NCBI GenBank assembly: GCA_934435205.1
Contig: CAKSAK010000002.1
Span: 62,001 to 126,000, forward strand
Source of the DNA: an uncultured Ruminococcus sp.
Lineage (GTDB): Bacteria; Bacillota; Clostridia; Oscillospirales; Ruminococcaceae
DNA length: 64,000 nucleotides
Direction: 5' to 3'
Shown here piece by piece: positions 15,967-23,692 of this stretch. The position numbers and the translations under genes were made by a program. Each line of letters starts with the position of its first letter. The stretch's first letter is position 1. The notes under the pieces were generated by a model, which ran no database searches, was not told the origin of the DNA, and worked only from the letters and a program-made list of their open reading frames with translations.

Positions 15967-16650
15967 TTATTTCTTTATATCCATTCGTTTATATGCCGCT
16001 GAGAAAAGTATTATTACAAGCATGACGGAGATAAGGGCTAGGTTTCTTCTGTAGGTCATGGTATCTTCAAGCGTTTGGGAATTTACGGCTGATATCATTT
16101 TTATGGCTGCGGCGGTGAAAACCGTCACTGACAGCACGGCGACGATACCTTTAAAACGCTTTATCAGGGTGCTTATAACAAGAGATGCAAGAGAAACGAG
16201 TGTGAAATACAAAGCTGCGGAAAGGTAGCTTTTTAGGGCCGAGCCTTTGAAAAACAGGTCGAGGACGCTGTCTTTCATAACGAGCTTATTGAACATATTG
16301 CTATTCAGTGATCTTTCCGCTGCGAATATCCACATTGTATAGGCGGCGGAGATAAGCAGGGACATTGTTATGACGCTCAGGAATATACAGCCGATAGTAT
16401 TACGCTTTGAAAGGCAATTTGCGGCGGATATTTTCTCGGAATTTGCATAGATGATATATGTTCCCACGGCGGTTGCCACGATAGTGTCCGCAAGGATAAG
16501 GGGCATTATGGCCTCATAGGCATAGGCTATATCGCTTCCTGAGTTGAGGTAGATAGAGAATGTTATCACGCCGTATAGGCAGATAACAAAGGCATAGACC
16601 AAGGAAGTGCAATATTTTTGGACGTTTAGGAAAAGTTTCAAGGTATTCAT
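15967..16650 (-). CDS. ABC-2 type membrane protein of a Ytr-like exporter
   Basis: A 227-residue membrane protein with six hydrophobic segments, fourth and last in a gntR-ATPase-permease-permease operon. It has no soluble domain or signature by itself. Its ATG lies one base past the stop of the preceding permease, whose last codons (AAAGGAGCGTG) supply the ribosome binding site. By position it is a second membrane subunit for the ATPase at 17398. The substrate is unknown; Ytr-type systems respond to cell-wall stress in other Firmicutes. Confidence 0.72.
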   Translation of the reverse strand: MNTLKLFLNVQKYCTSLVYAFVICLYGVITFSIYLNSGSDIAYAYEAIMPLILADTIVATAVGTYIIYANSEKISAANCLSKRNTIGCIFLSVITMSLLISAAYTMWIFAAERSLNSNMFNKLVMKDSVLDLFFKGSALKSYLSAALYFTLVSLASLVISTLIKRFKGIVAVLSVTVFTAAAIKMISAVNSQTLEDTMTYRRNLALISVMLVIILFSAAYKRMDIKK

Positions 16651-16651
16651 T

Positions 16652-17401
16652 TTACACGCTCCTTTTGTTTTTTATGGGTTTTCTGCGGTAAAAGGCAAAT
16701 GATACTGCTATGGCTAAAACAGTGAGCAGGATATAGGCTATGGTAAAAGCCTGCGGTCCGAAGATTCCGAAAACTGACTCGAAAAAGCCATAGCTCGTAA
16801 TGGGTGCAGAGAGGTAAGGAGTGAACATTCCTCCTGCGATATTTGCGACGAAAAGTATCTCGATAACGCCCAGGTTTATTATTCTGCCCATGGTTTCAAG
16901 GCGGCTCATGATGATGAAAAAGGCTGTGCCGCTCATAAATATCAGCACTGTGCGCAGGCAAAGCATAAGATAGATATAGGCTATGCTTTCGCTAAATGAC
17001 AGGGATATAAGGGAATAATTTTGGAGCAACTCTGCATATGAAAAATCTCCTTTTGTGCCGTCATAGAACGTTATAGCTCCTTTTAAGGCATCCGAGAATA
17101 TTGAGGTTTCTACTGCATGGGCGGCTGTGATGATAAGGGCGGTGGTGACAGCGGAGAATAATATTGCGGCAAAGGACGTTTTTCTTGATGCTCCGCAGGA
17201 AACGGAGAGGGAGAAAATTTCTTTTACTGTGAAAAAGGCTGCTGCAAGAATGGCTGCTATGGTGACAAGCTCAAAATAGTCTGACATATCCCCCACACGC
17301 AGGATATCTAATGCAAAAAGCATGAGCAGGACTGCAAGGGCTATAGTGAGAGGCAAAAGAACTCTTATCAAGGCACGTTTATAAAGTTTAAGGACATTCA
17401 T
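16652..17401 (-). CDS. ABC-2 type permease of a Ytr-like exporter
   Basis: A 249-residue protein with six hydrophobic segments, starting with a short basic end (MNVLKLYKRALIR). The ATG overlaps the ATPase stop (ATGA), so the two are translationally coupled. The N-terminus resembles that of the following permease (MNTLKLFLN), suggesting that the two arose by duplication and may form a heterodimeric channel. Confidence 0.78.
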   Translation of the reverse strand: MNVLKLYKRALIRVLLPLTIALAVLLMLFALDILRVGDMSDYFELVTIAAILAAAFFTVKEIFSLSVSCGASRKTSFAAILFSAVTTALIITAAHAVETSIFSDALKGAITFYDGTKGDFSYAELLQNYSLISLSFSESIAYIYLMLCLRTVLIFMSGTAFFIIMSRLETMGRIINLGVIEILFVANIAGGMFTPYLSAPITSYGFFESVFGIFGPQAFTIAYILLTVLAIAVSFAFYRRKPIKNKRSV

Positions 17402-18255
17402 TGCTCTCCCTCCTCCCCTGTCAGGTTTATGAACACCTGCTGTAGGTCGGGTCTTGAAACTTCAAGGCTGTCGGGGACGTTTTCGGGTTTGCCTTTGAGG
17501 TAGGCGGAGCATATTGTGCCCATTTTTCGTTGTGAAAGGACAGTTTTATCACGGCAATAGTCTGTGACTATTCTTTCTGCGCCTGTTATGCTATAGCCTT
17601 GGGAGAGGATATCGTCCGTTGCGCCTGCGGCTATTATTTTGCCCTTGTTTATCATTATGACGTTCTCAACGAGGGCTTGGCACTCTTCTATAAGGTGGGT
17701 GGAGATGACTATACCGCAGTTTTGGTCTGCAAAACGCTCGACAAGCAGGCGATAAAAGAGATCACGATGATTGGCGTCTAGTCCTAGGACAGGCTCATCA
17801 AAGAAAAGGAAGTCTGCGCCGCTGGAGAGGGTAAGGATAATTTTCGCTATGGTAAGGTAGCCTGTAGACAGGGCGGAAAGGCGTTTTTTCGGATCTAGGC
17901 GGAATTTTTCAGCCAGAGAGAAGGCGTAGTCCTTATCAAAATTTTTATAGAAATCTGCGGTGACATTCATGCAGCGTTTGAATGTCATGCTCAAAGGCAT
18001 TGTAACGGCTTCATTCATGGCGTAGATATGGCTGAGGGCTTTATCGTTATCGAGGAGCTTTTCGCCGTCTATGGAACAAGTGCCTGAGGTAGCGAAAACA
18101 CGGTTTGTGATGATATTCAGCAGGGTGGATTTGCCTGCACCGTTTCTGCCGAGAAGTCCGTATATCCTGCCGCTTTCTATTTCGGCTGACACGTTATCCA
18201 AGGCTATATTTTTGCCGTATTTTTTTGTGACGTTATCTATTTTTATTACGCTCAT
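17398..18255 (-). CDS. ABC transporter ATP-binding protein, Ytr-like
   Basis: A 285-residue ATPase. Walker A is GLLGRNGAGKSTLLN, Walker B is DFLFFDEPVLGLDAN, and the H-loop is STHLIEE. The ABC signature is degenerate, LSTGYLTIAKI in place of LSGGQ, as is common in YtrB-type ATPases. A C-terminal region of about 70 residues follows the ATPase core. ATGA overlaps tie it to the regulator upstream and the permease downstream, so the whole unit is one operon. Confidence 0.9.
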   Translation of the reverse strand: MSVIKIDNVTKKYGKNIALDNVSAEIESGRIYGLLGRNGAGKSTLLNIITNRVFATSGTCSIDGEKLLDNDKALSHIYAMNEAVTMPLSMTFKRCMNVTADFYKNFDKDYAFSLAEKFRLDPKKRLSALSTGYLTIAKIILTLSSGADFLFFDEPVLGLDANHRDLFYRLLVERFADQNCGIVISTHLIEECQALVENVIMINKGKIIAAGATDDILSQGYSITGAERIVTDYCRDKTVLSQRKMGTICSAYLKGKPENVPDSLEVSRPDLQQVFINLTGEEGEQ

Positions 18256-18620
18256 TTGTCAAATCCCCTTTCGATCATTGCGATTATCTCATTTTTTGAT
18301 ATGCCGAGCTTTTTGGCTTCTGCGCACATTTTGTCAACGTAGGTCTGCTGAAAATCCTGCTGTCTTTCTGCTTTGAGTTTTTCCACTGCTCCCACGCTGA
18401 CGAACATTCCCAGACCTCTTTTTTTGAATATCACCCCTTTATCAACAAGCATATTTATGCCTTTCAGTGCTGTGGCGGGGTTTACTTTATAGCCTATGGA
18501 TATTTCAGTAGTGGAGGGTATTTGCTCGCCCTCGGGTATAGCGCCACTTATTATCATATCAGAGAGCCACTCGCTGAGCTGGACATATATAGGCTTTTCG
18601 CTTTCAAGTCTGAGTTCCAT
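18252..18620 (-). CDS. GntR-family regulator, YtrA type
   Basis: A 122-residue transcription factor with a winged helix (residues 10-75: PIYVQLSEWLSDMIISGAIPEGEQIPS then TTEISIGYKVNPATALKGINMLVDKG) and only a short C-terminal helical segment for dimerisation, the defining layout of the YtrA subfamily. It leads the exporter operon and is followed by the ATPase gene with an ATGA overlap. A perfect inverted repeat overlaps the -10 element of its promoter, so negative autoregulation is very likely. The inducing ligand is unknown. Confidence 0.9.
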   Translation of the reverse strand: MELRLESEKPIYVQLSEWLSDMIISGAIPEGEQIPSTTEISIGYKVNPATALKGINMLVDKGVIFKKRGLGMFVSVGAVEKLKAERQQDFQQTYVDKMCAEAKKLGISKNEIIAMIERGFDK

Positions 18621-18681
18621 ATCATTTCCCCCTTTGGTTTCGATTTTTGCTGTCTCTTTTCTTTTATTCTCACAAGTTTAT

Positions 18682-18707
18682 TAGTTAGTTACTTATGTAA
18701 CTAACTA
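18682..18707. promoter_or_regulatory. Operator for the YtrA-type regulator
   Basis: A perfect inverted repeat: TAGTTAGTTAC, four bases, GTAACTAACTA. It overlaps the last bases of the -10 element and the expected transcription start of the gntR operon, the classic place for a repressor. Confidence 0.85.
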
Positions 18708-18732
18708 TACAGCGAATTTCCCATTTTGTCAA
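18704..18732 (-). promoter_or_regulatory. Promoter of the gntR-ABC operon
   Basis: On the minus strand TTGACA (18732-18727) and TATAGT (18709-18704) are spaced by 17 bp. Confidence 0.85.
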
Positions 18733-18880
18733 GGCGAAAAAGGCTGATTTCTTATGTTTTGGCGATATAGACAATTTATCATAGCGGAAATTATGCAGAA
18801 GGTATATTATAAGATTTAATAAATACACAAAATATTTAGTGAAAACTAAGCAGCCAGCTTAACAAAAACAAAATCAGATA

Positions 18881-18982
18881 TGATATAATAAATATGCTGA
18901 AAGAAACAAACACAGCGATAACTTATTGATCCCCTTAATAAGACTTCTCCCGACAGGTTTTCCGACTGTCGGGAGTTTTTTT
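18881..18982 (+). ncRNA. Candidate small RNA (orphan promoter plus terminator)
   Basis: An extended -10 element, TGATATAAT (18881-18889), is followed about 60 bp later by a strong intrinsic terminator with no plus-strand gene upstream that needs one. The predicted transcript is about 85 nt, from near 18896. The -35 match is poor (TTAACA at 19 bp). An 11-codon frame at 18894-18929 has no ribosome binding site. Confidence 0.35.
18947..18982 (+). terminator. Plus-strand intrinsic terminator
   Basis: CTCCCGACAG (18947-18956) pairs perfectly with CTGTCGGGAG (18966-18975), followed by seven T. Confidence 0.9.
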
Positions 18983-18984
18983 GC

Positions 18985-19024
18985 ATAAAAATCGGCAGCA
19001 GGCACATGATAGCGTCTGCTGCCG
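18985..19024 (-). terminator. Terminator of the cellobiose phosphorylase gene
   Basis: CGGCAGCAG (18993-19001) pairs with CTGCTGCCG (19016-19024); on the minus strand the stem is followed by ATTTTTATG. Confidence 0.85.
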
Positions 19025-19056
19025 AAGGTTTTATATTGGTTTAAGCATTAAAGCAA

Positions 19057-21465
19057 TTATCCAAGAACAACAACGATGTTTGTCTGCTCTGTCATCTTGC
19101 ACTCGCATACGAAGTTGCCTTCAACTGCTTCGCCGTTTACTGTCATAGACTTTACGCCGCTCTGAACGTGGTCTGGGTTCTGGATATCGATAGAAAGATG
19201 CTTGCCACGGAAGTTCTTTTCGATCTTGAAGCCGTCCCATGTGTGTGGGATAGATGGGCTTATTACAAGACCCTCTGCGTTTGGTCTCATACCGCAGATA
19301 CCCTCTACGCAGCCTACCATTACTGTTGAGCCTGTACCTGTCAGCCAATGAACGTGTGAACGTCCTGCATATGGTGAACGTGTTGACTCTGTAAACTGAC
19401 CGTGAACGTATGGCTCAAGTATTCTTACTTCTGCCTTATCGTTCATGTTTGCAGGTGAGGACTCGAGGAAGTACTCGAATGCTCTGTCGCCATGACCGAG
19501 GAGTGACTCTGCAAGGATAGCCCAGCCCTGTGTCTGTGAGAAGATACCGCCGTTCTCCTTTGTATCAGGGTTGAAGATGTGCATGAGAGCACCGTCAAAG
19601 TAGTGATCTACATAAGGTGGCTCCATGATCTTTACGCCAAATGGAGTATTGAGTATCTCGTGTACCTTTTCCATTGCTGTTTCAGCCTGCTTCTCAGATG
19701 CGAAGCCTGAGATAACTGACCATGACTGTGGGTTGAGCCACATTGAAGCCTCTGGATCCTTCTTAGCACCAACGATCTCGCCGTTTTCTCTGTAGCCTCT
19801 GATAAATCTATCCTCGTCCCAGCAAGCTTCAAGGCTCTTGCCGAGTTCAGGCTGTACCTTGTCGATATATGAAGCGTACTCGTTATCGCCTCTGTCAAGA
19901 GCATAGCCCTTGATGATGCTCATTGCATAGTAGAGCTGGAATGCAACGAATGTTGACTCGCCCTTCTTGCCAAGTCTCAGGCAGTCATTCCAGTCAGCAT
20001 AAAGACCTGCTGGCATTGTATGAGCGCCAAGTCTTTCCATTGAGAAGTTGATAGCTCTCTTAAGATGCTCGTAAACTGTATCCTCGCCGCCGTTTGCGTA
20101 TACGATAACTTCATCGAGGAATGCCTTGTTTCCGCTTTCACCGATATACTTATTAACTGTTGGGAAGAGCCAGAGAGCGTCGTCTGCTCTGTAGCATGGG
20201 TGACCTGTTTCCTTAGCGTAGATAGAGTTCTCATCGTTCTCGTCCGGGCAAGTTTCGTGGCCTGCCTTGTGGTCGAACTTAACAAGCGGAAGTCCGCCGC
20301 CGTTATCTACCTGTGCAGAGATCATGAATCTGATCTTTTCAGCAGCAAGCTCAGGATTGATATGGATAATACCCTGAATATCCTGAACTGTATCTCTATA
20401 GCCGTAGCCGTTTCTCAGACCGCAATAGATGAATGATGCAGCTCTTGACCAGATAAATGTGATAAAGCACTGATAAGCGTTCCATACGTTTACCATGTTA
20501 TTGAACTCAGCAGAAGGAGTTTCAATCTGGAAGTTATTGAGCTGACCATGCCAATAAGCGATAAGCTCCTTTACTTCAGCGTCTACCTTGCCAGGCTCGT
20601 TATATGCAGCGAGTATCTCGTCTGCTACCTTTGGATTCTTCTGACCAACAACATAGATTATCTCCTTTGTCTCGCCAGGAGCAAGGATAATGTCAGACTG
20701 AAGAGCGCCGCAAGCATTTGAGTTATAGTTGAGCTTGTTATCGCAGAAGCCTCTTTCAACTGCAACAGGGTTGCCGTATGTTCTGTAAGAACCGATAAAG
20801 CTGTCCAGGTTACCGTTATATGCGGAAACAGGAGCGCCAACTACGCCGAAAAATCTTTCTCTCCAGTTAGAGCCGTTCTCGTCCTTACCACTGTTCTCAT
20901 TGATGTGCTGAACGATCTTGTTGCCCTCAAAGCTTGTTCTTGTGATGAACAGAGTGTACTGGAGGTTTACCTGATCCTGCTCGTAGTTGTTCTCGTTTGT
21001 GAACTCTACAAAGCCGAATGTTGAAAGGTTTCTGTATCTGTCAGAGTTATTTGTGATCTTAGTTCTCCATACCTCATATGTTTTGTTCAGAGGAACATAA
21101 TATGTAAGCTCGGAGTGGATATCTGCATAGTCAGACTTGATAGTTGTATAAGCTGTACCATGGTGGCACTCTGTCTTATACTGGTCAAGAGGCTTGCCTA
21201 CAGGCTGCCATGTGCATGACCAATAATCCTTGGCGTCATTATCTCTGATATAGATATATCTGCCAGGGAGACCGATATTTGAATTGAAACGGTAACGGAT
21301 TATTCTTCCGTTAGCACCGCTCTTTACAAAGCTGTATCCACCGCCGTTGTTGGATACGATAGCACCGTACTCAGGTGAGCCGAGGTAGTTAGCCCAAGGT
21401 GCAGGTGTGTCAGGTCTTGTGATGACGTATTCCTTGTGTTCAAGGTCAAAATAACCATACTGCAT
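19057..21465 (-). CDS. Cellobiose phosphorylase (GH94)
   Basis: An intracellular enzyme that splits cellobiose with phosphate into glucose 1-phosphate and glucose, saving ATP in cellulose degraders. Its 802 residues are about the usual length for cellobiose phosphorylases. It begins MQYGYFDLEHKEYVITRPDT and PWANYLGSPEYGAIVSNNGGGYSF, continues with the beta-sandwich and (alpha/alpha)6 barrel, and holds the catalytic Asp in GLYADWNDCLRLG (about residue 494) plus the C-terminal GRSHVHWLTGTGSTVMVGCVEG. There is no signal peptide, as expected for a cytoplasmic enzyme. It is transcribed alone, with AAAGGAGCG as ribosome binding site, and is probably repressed by a LacI-type protein at two sites in its leader. 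Confidence 0.96.
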   Translation of the reverse strand: MQYGYFDLEHKEYVITRPDTPAPWANYLGSPEYGAIVSNNGGGYSFVKSGANGRIIRYRFNSNIGLPGRYIYIRDNDAKDYWSCTWQPVGKPLDQYKTECHHGTAYTTIKSDYADIHSELTYYVPLNKTYEVWRTKITNNSDRYRNLSTFGFVEFTNENNYEQDQVNLQYTLFITRTSFEGNKIVQHINENSGKDENGSNWRERFFGVVGAPVSAYNGNLDSFIGSYRTYGNPVAVERGFCDNKLNYNSNACGALQSDIILAPGETKEIIYVVGQKNPKVADEILAAYNEPGKVDAEVKELIAYWHGQLNNFQIETPSAEFNNMVNVWNAYQCFITFIWSRAASFIYCGLRNGYGYRDTVQDIQGIIHINPELAAEKIRFMISAQVDNGGGLPLVKFDHKAGHETCPDENDENSIYAKETGHPCYRADDALWLFPTVNKYIGESGNKAFLDEVIVYANGGEDTVYEHLKRAINFSMERLGAHTMPAGLYADWNDCLRLGKKGESTFVAFQLYYAMSIIKGYALDRGDNEYASYIDKVQPELGKSLEACWDEDRFIRGYRENGEIVGAKKDPEASMWLNPQSWSVISGFASEKQAETAMEKVHEILNTPFGVKIMEPPYVDHYFDGALMHIFNPDTKENGGIFSQTQGWAILAESLLGHGDRAFEYFLESSPANMNDKAEVRILEPYVHGQFTESTRSPYAGRSHVHWLTGTGSTVMVGCVEGICGMRPNAEGLVISPSIPHTWDGFKIEKNFRGKHLSIDIQNPDHVQSGVKSMTVNGEAVEGNFVCECKMTEQTNIVVVLG

Positions 21466-21499
21466 ATTTTTTATACGCTCCTTTTCATTATTTTAATGC

Positions 21500-21532
21500 T
21501 GTAAACGTTTCAATATAAGTGTAAACGTTTCC
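21500..21532. promoter_or_regulatory. Pair of LacI-family operators
   Basis: Two copies of TGTAAACGTTTC, starting at 21500 and 21520, are exactly 20 bp apart, about two helical turns. The AAACGTTT core with central CG is typical of LacI/GalR-family operators. They lie about 30-60 bp downstream of the predicted start, where a bound repressor would block elongation. Confidence 0.75.
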
Positions 21533-21568
21533 CTCATAGATCCCGTCATTATTCATAACGCTTATATT

Positions 21569-21597
21569 ATTTTAGCATACTTCCGATAGCTTTACAA
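21569..21597 (-). promoter_or_regulatory. Promoter of the cellobiose phosphorylase gene
   Basis: On the minus strand TTGTAA (21597-21592) and TAAAAT (21574-21569) are spaced by 17 bp. Confidence 0.7.
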
Positions 21598-21662
21598 GGG
21601 GGTAAAGCCAAAAAAATGGGCGTATTTTCAAAAAACTTTTTCACGATTATTGAATTTTGAAA

Positions 21663-21676
21663 CTTAAACGTTTGAA
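21663..21676. promoter_or_regulatory. Third AAACGTTT operator-like site
   Basis: CTTAAACGTTTGAA shares the AAACGTTT core with the pair at 21500-21532 and lies upstream of the phosphorylase -35 element, so looping between sites is possible. Confidence 0.5.
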
Positions 21677-21744
21677 AATTGTCATGCTTTTTGTCATTGT
21701 CCAAACCGCACTAATAACTGATATTTATTTGTATATATTGGATA

Positions 21745-21774
21745 TTGACAATGATACCGAAAATATGGTATATT
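21745..21774 (+). promoter_or_regulatory. Promoter of the small secreted-protein gene
   Basis: TTGACA (21745-21750), 18 bp, then TATATT (21769-21774) preceded by TGG. Confidence 0.65.
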
Positions 21775-21807
21775 GTGTATATAATAAATTATAGGAGGTT
21801 TACTTGT

Positions 21808-22218
21808 ATGGGAAGATTAAAAACGCTGAAATCAGCAACCGCCATTTTGCTCGCATCTTGTATCGGGTACTTTACACCATTGTCAGCTTTTGCAAGTTTT
21901 GACATACGAAATGACAATTATAACGGCAAATACAAAAATCTTGCAAATAGTAAATCTTACATCAGTGCTGAGGCTTCTGGTTGTAGTGTAAATGTGGTTT
22001 ATTCTGATTTGCAAAATACTTATGTCACTGCCAAAAATGGTGAAGGCTACATATCCAATAAAAGGTTTTATGCTGAGTTTGGCAGCTATTCAATAACTAA
22101 AGTTGACGGAACTGTTGTACGTAAATATAATTCAGAAACATATTTCAGTGGCTCTGTTTCAACGGAAACAGGCGAGAAGTATATTTATACCGGAGGTAGA
22201 TATTATTACAAAAAGTAA
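21808..22218 (+). CDS. Small secreted protein of unknown function
   Basis: I do not recognise this 136-residue protein. It has an N-terminal signal peptide (MGRLKTLKSATAILLASCIGY to about residue 30, LSAFA before the cut) and a mature part of about 105 residues rich in Tyr, Ser and Asn with alternating polar/aromatic pattern, which suggests beta structure. ATG 21808 is preceded by AGGAGGT; the open frame upstream overlaps the promoter. Its last codons contain the ribosome binding site of the next gene, so the two are coupled and may work together at the cell surface. Confidence 0.75.
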   Translation: MGRLKTLKSATAILLASCIGYFTPLSAFASFDIRNDNYNGKYKNLANSKSYISAEASGCSVNVVYSDLQNTYVTAKNGEGYISNKRFYAEFGSYSITKVDGTVVRKYNSETYFSGSVSTETGEKYIYTGGRYYYKK

Positions 22219-23101
22219 CAAGCTATTAGCCATTGTTTCTATTGTGTCGATAATTATTATATTGGGTGCATTTACATTTCAATTTTATCACTCCATGTCC
22301 AAGAATAATGAAAATGAGCAGGATACCAATGATGAAATGTCATTTGATGTACCAGACATTAATAATATTAACATAAAGGTTGGACGCTATTACCTTAACG
22401 GCGACACTAACAGCTACTATTTTGAAATAACTAAAGGAAATCATATACAGCTCCATTGTGATGATTTGTATGGGTTATTCGAAAAGTGGAATCCAGAAAA
22501 CGAAGCTGCTATTAATGAAGATGTAGCTTTTTGGAGCGTTCCAAGGGAATATAAAGTTGTCGTTACTGAAATGGGAAAAGTTATATTGGCGGTTCAGTGG
22601 CAATATGATGATAACAGTAACTTAACAGGATTAATGAGCGGTCCAAAGTGGGTCGATGAAAATACCCTTGGTGGCTGGGGTGACGAGGGCGATTTCAAAT
22701 ATGTTGAAAATGCTGAAATTTCGGCATATTATATTTATCACTGGTATGGAGAAGAACCATATGAGATAACAGACAAGGACACTATCGACAAGATAACTGC
22801 GTGGATAGAGAACGCTAAATCGGTATGCAAGGATTATCCTTACATTGACGGCTTAGAATACGGCGGTGCAGACGCTTATGGAATCTCTCTTGAAAAGGTT
22901 GAATCTGGCGAAGCACATGAAAATCTTTGTATTATCGATGTTTCACAGTATTCGTGGGATAGCTCAGGCGGTATGCACTCTGAAAGTAAAATATGCAATT
23001 TCAGCATAAAAGATGATGCAGGCGAATTTCAGGATTACAATTTGCCAAAGGAAATGATAGATGAAATAATGCCCCTTATAACAAGACCTAATGTTGAATA
23101 G
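22205..23101 (+). CDS. Membrane-anchored extracellular protein, probable ATT start
   Basis: I do not recognise the family. From ATT 22205 the product has about 298 residues: a short basic start (TKSNK), one membrane segment (LLAIVSIVSIIIILGAFTF), then an acidic extracytoplasmic domain of about 260 residues. No ATG, GTG or TTG codon lies in frame between the ribosome binding site GGAGG (22192-22196, inside the upstream gene) and the membrane segment. ATT codons at 22202 and 22205 sit 5 and 8 nt after GGAGG, so a rare ATT start is the simplest reading. An ATG at 22103 would add about 34 non-conserved-looking residues inside the upstream gene. A terminator follows at 23119. Confidence 0.65.
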   Translation: MTKSNKLLAIVSIVSIIIILGAFTFQFYHSMSKNNENEQDTNDEMSFDVPDINNINIKVGRYYLNGDTNSYYFEITKGNHIQLHCDDLYGLFEKWNPENEAAINEDVAFWSVPREYKVVVTEMGKVILAVQWQYDDNSNLTGLMSGPKWVDENTLGGWGDEGDFKYVENAEISAYYIYHWYGEEPYEITDKDTIDKITAWIENAKSVCKDYPYIDGLEYGGADAYGISLEKVESGEAHENLCIIDVSQYSWDSSGGMHSESKICNFSIKDDAGEFQDYNLPKEMIDEIMPLITRPNVE

Positions 23102-23118
23102 CAAACAACACATACAAA

Positions 23119-23150
23119 ACCGGCGTGTATCTTCGTGATACACGCCGGTC
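23119..23150. terminator. Bidirectional hairpin between converging genes
   Basis: A perfect 13-bp stem, ACCGGCGTGTATC with GATACACGCCGGT, and a 5-nt loop. T-rich flanks exist on both sides (CGTTTCT on plus, GGTTTTG on minus) but are short. Confidence 0.75.
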
Positions 23151-23165
23151 GTTTCTATTATGTTT

Positions 23166-23447
23166 TTATGATACCTTAAGCCATGCGCAGGCAAAATCAA
23201 GTGCTTCATAGAGGCTTGATTTTTCAGCTACCTTAACTATCTGCTTATTCGGAGGCAGTGTGCTGTCTGTTGCAACTTTTCTTATTCTTACCTTATTTGC
23301 AACGTCGATACCGCCGACCTTTTCTGTAGAAAGTATTTCTATCATGACTACGAACTCGTCATACATATTTCCAAAATAGATATTATTTCCTTTTCTCACC
23401 AGTGGAACGCCCTTATAGGTGAAAAAAGCTTTCTTTTCTTCTGCCAT
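23166..23447 (-). CDS. Small conserved-looking protein of unknown function
   Basis: A 93-residue cytoplasmic protein, MAEEKKAFFTYKGVPLVRKG, with a beta-rich first half (NNIYFGNMYDEFVVMIEIL) and a helical C-terminus (SSLYEALDFACAWLKVS). There is no signal peptide or membrane segment. It has its own extended -10 promoter and a ribosome binding site GGCGGAGA, and codes cleanly to a terminator, so it is a real gene. I cannot assign a function. Confidence 0.75.
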   Translation of the reverse strand: MAEEKKAFFTYKGVPLVRKGNNIYFGNMYDEFVVMIEILSTEKVGGIDVANKVRIRKVATDSTLPPNKQIVKVAEKSSLYEALDFACAWLKVS

Positions 23448-23497
23448 TTATCTCTCCGCCTTTCTCATAATATATTTCTCTTTTTGTTTACTATTTT

Positions 23498-23506
23498 ATT
23501 ATACCA
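23498..23506 (-). promoter_or_regulatory. Extended -10 promoter of the small protein gene
   Basis: On the minus strand TGGTATAAT, about 50 bp upstream of the ATG; the -35 region is weak. Confidence 0.55.
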
Positions 23507-23639
23507 TACTTTTCACAAAATTAAAAGAGCTTTTGACAACTTTTTTGCGCAGGTTTTCAGCCTGCTTTATGTGGGATACATATTGTATCACATATTCTTT
23601 GTGAAAGCTGTCGAAAATCGCCTGTGTAAGGTAATTCAT

Positions 23640-23665
23640 GTAGGGGACGGCGCCCTCGACGTCCC
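23640..23665 (+). repeat. Dispersed palindrome, type B
   Basis: Identical over 26 bp to 10940-10965. About 30 bp to its left AAGCTGTCGAAAA (23605-23617) resembles the left end of the MITE-like unit at 10867, so this may be a decayed copy. Confidence 0.75.
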
Positions 23666-23692
23666 GCTTATTGTACGCAGAAATGTAGTGCT

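Larger units (their letters stand above)
18621..19056. other. Intergenic region: operator/promoter, small-RNA candidate, two terminators
   Basis: From left to right: leader and operator/promoter of the gntR operon (18682-18732), an AT-rich stretch with no feature seen (18733-18858), a plus-strand promoter-like site with terminator (18881-18982), and the minus-strand terminator of the phosphorylase gene. Confidence 0.6.
21466..21807. other. Divergent regulatory region between cellobiose phosphorylase and a small secreted protein
   Basis: It contains the phosphorylase promoter (21569-21597), two LacI-type operators in its leader (21500-21532), a third AAACGTTT site in the middle (21663-21676) and a plus-strand promoter (21745-21774). 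Confidence 0.7.

Noticed and set aside
21500..21532. CcpA catabolite-responsive elements
   Set aside because: The sites share the central CG of cre boxes but miss the outer WCA on one side, and the exact repetition at 20 bp fits a specific LacI-family operator better. CcpA binding is not excluded.
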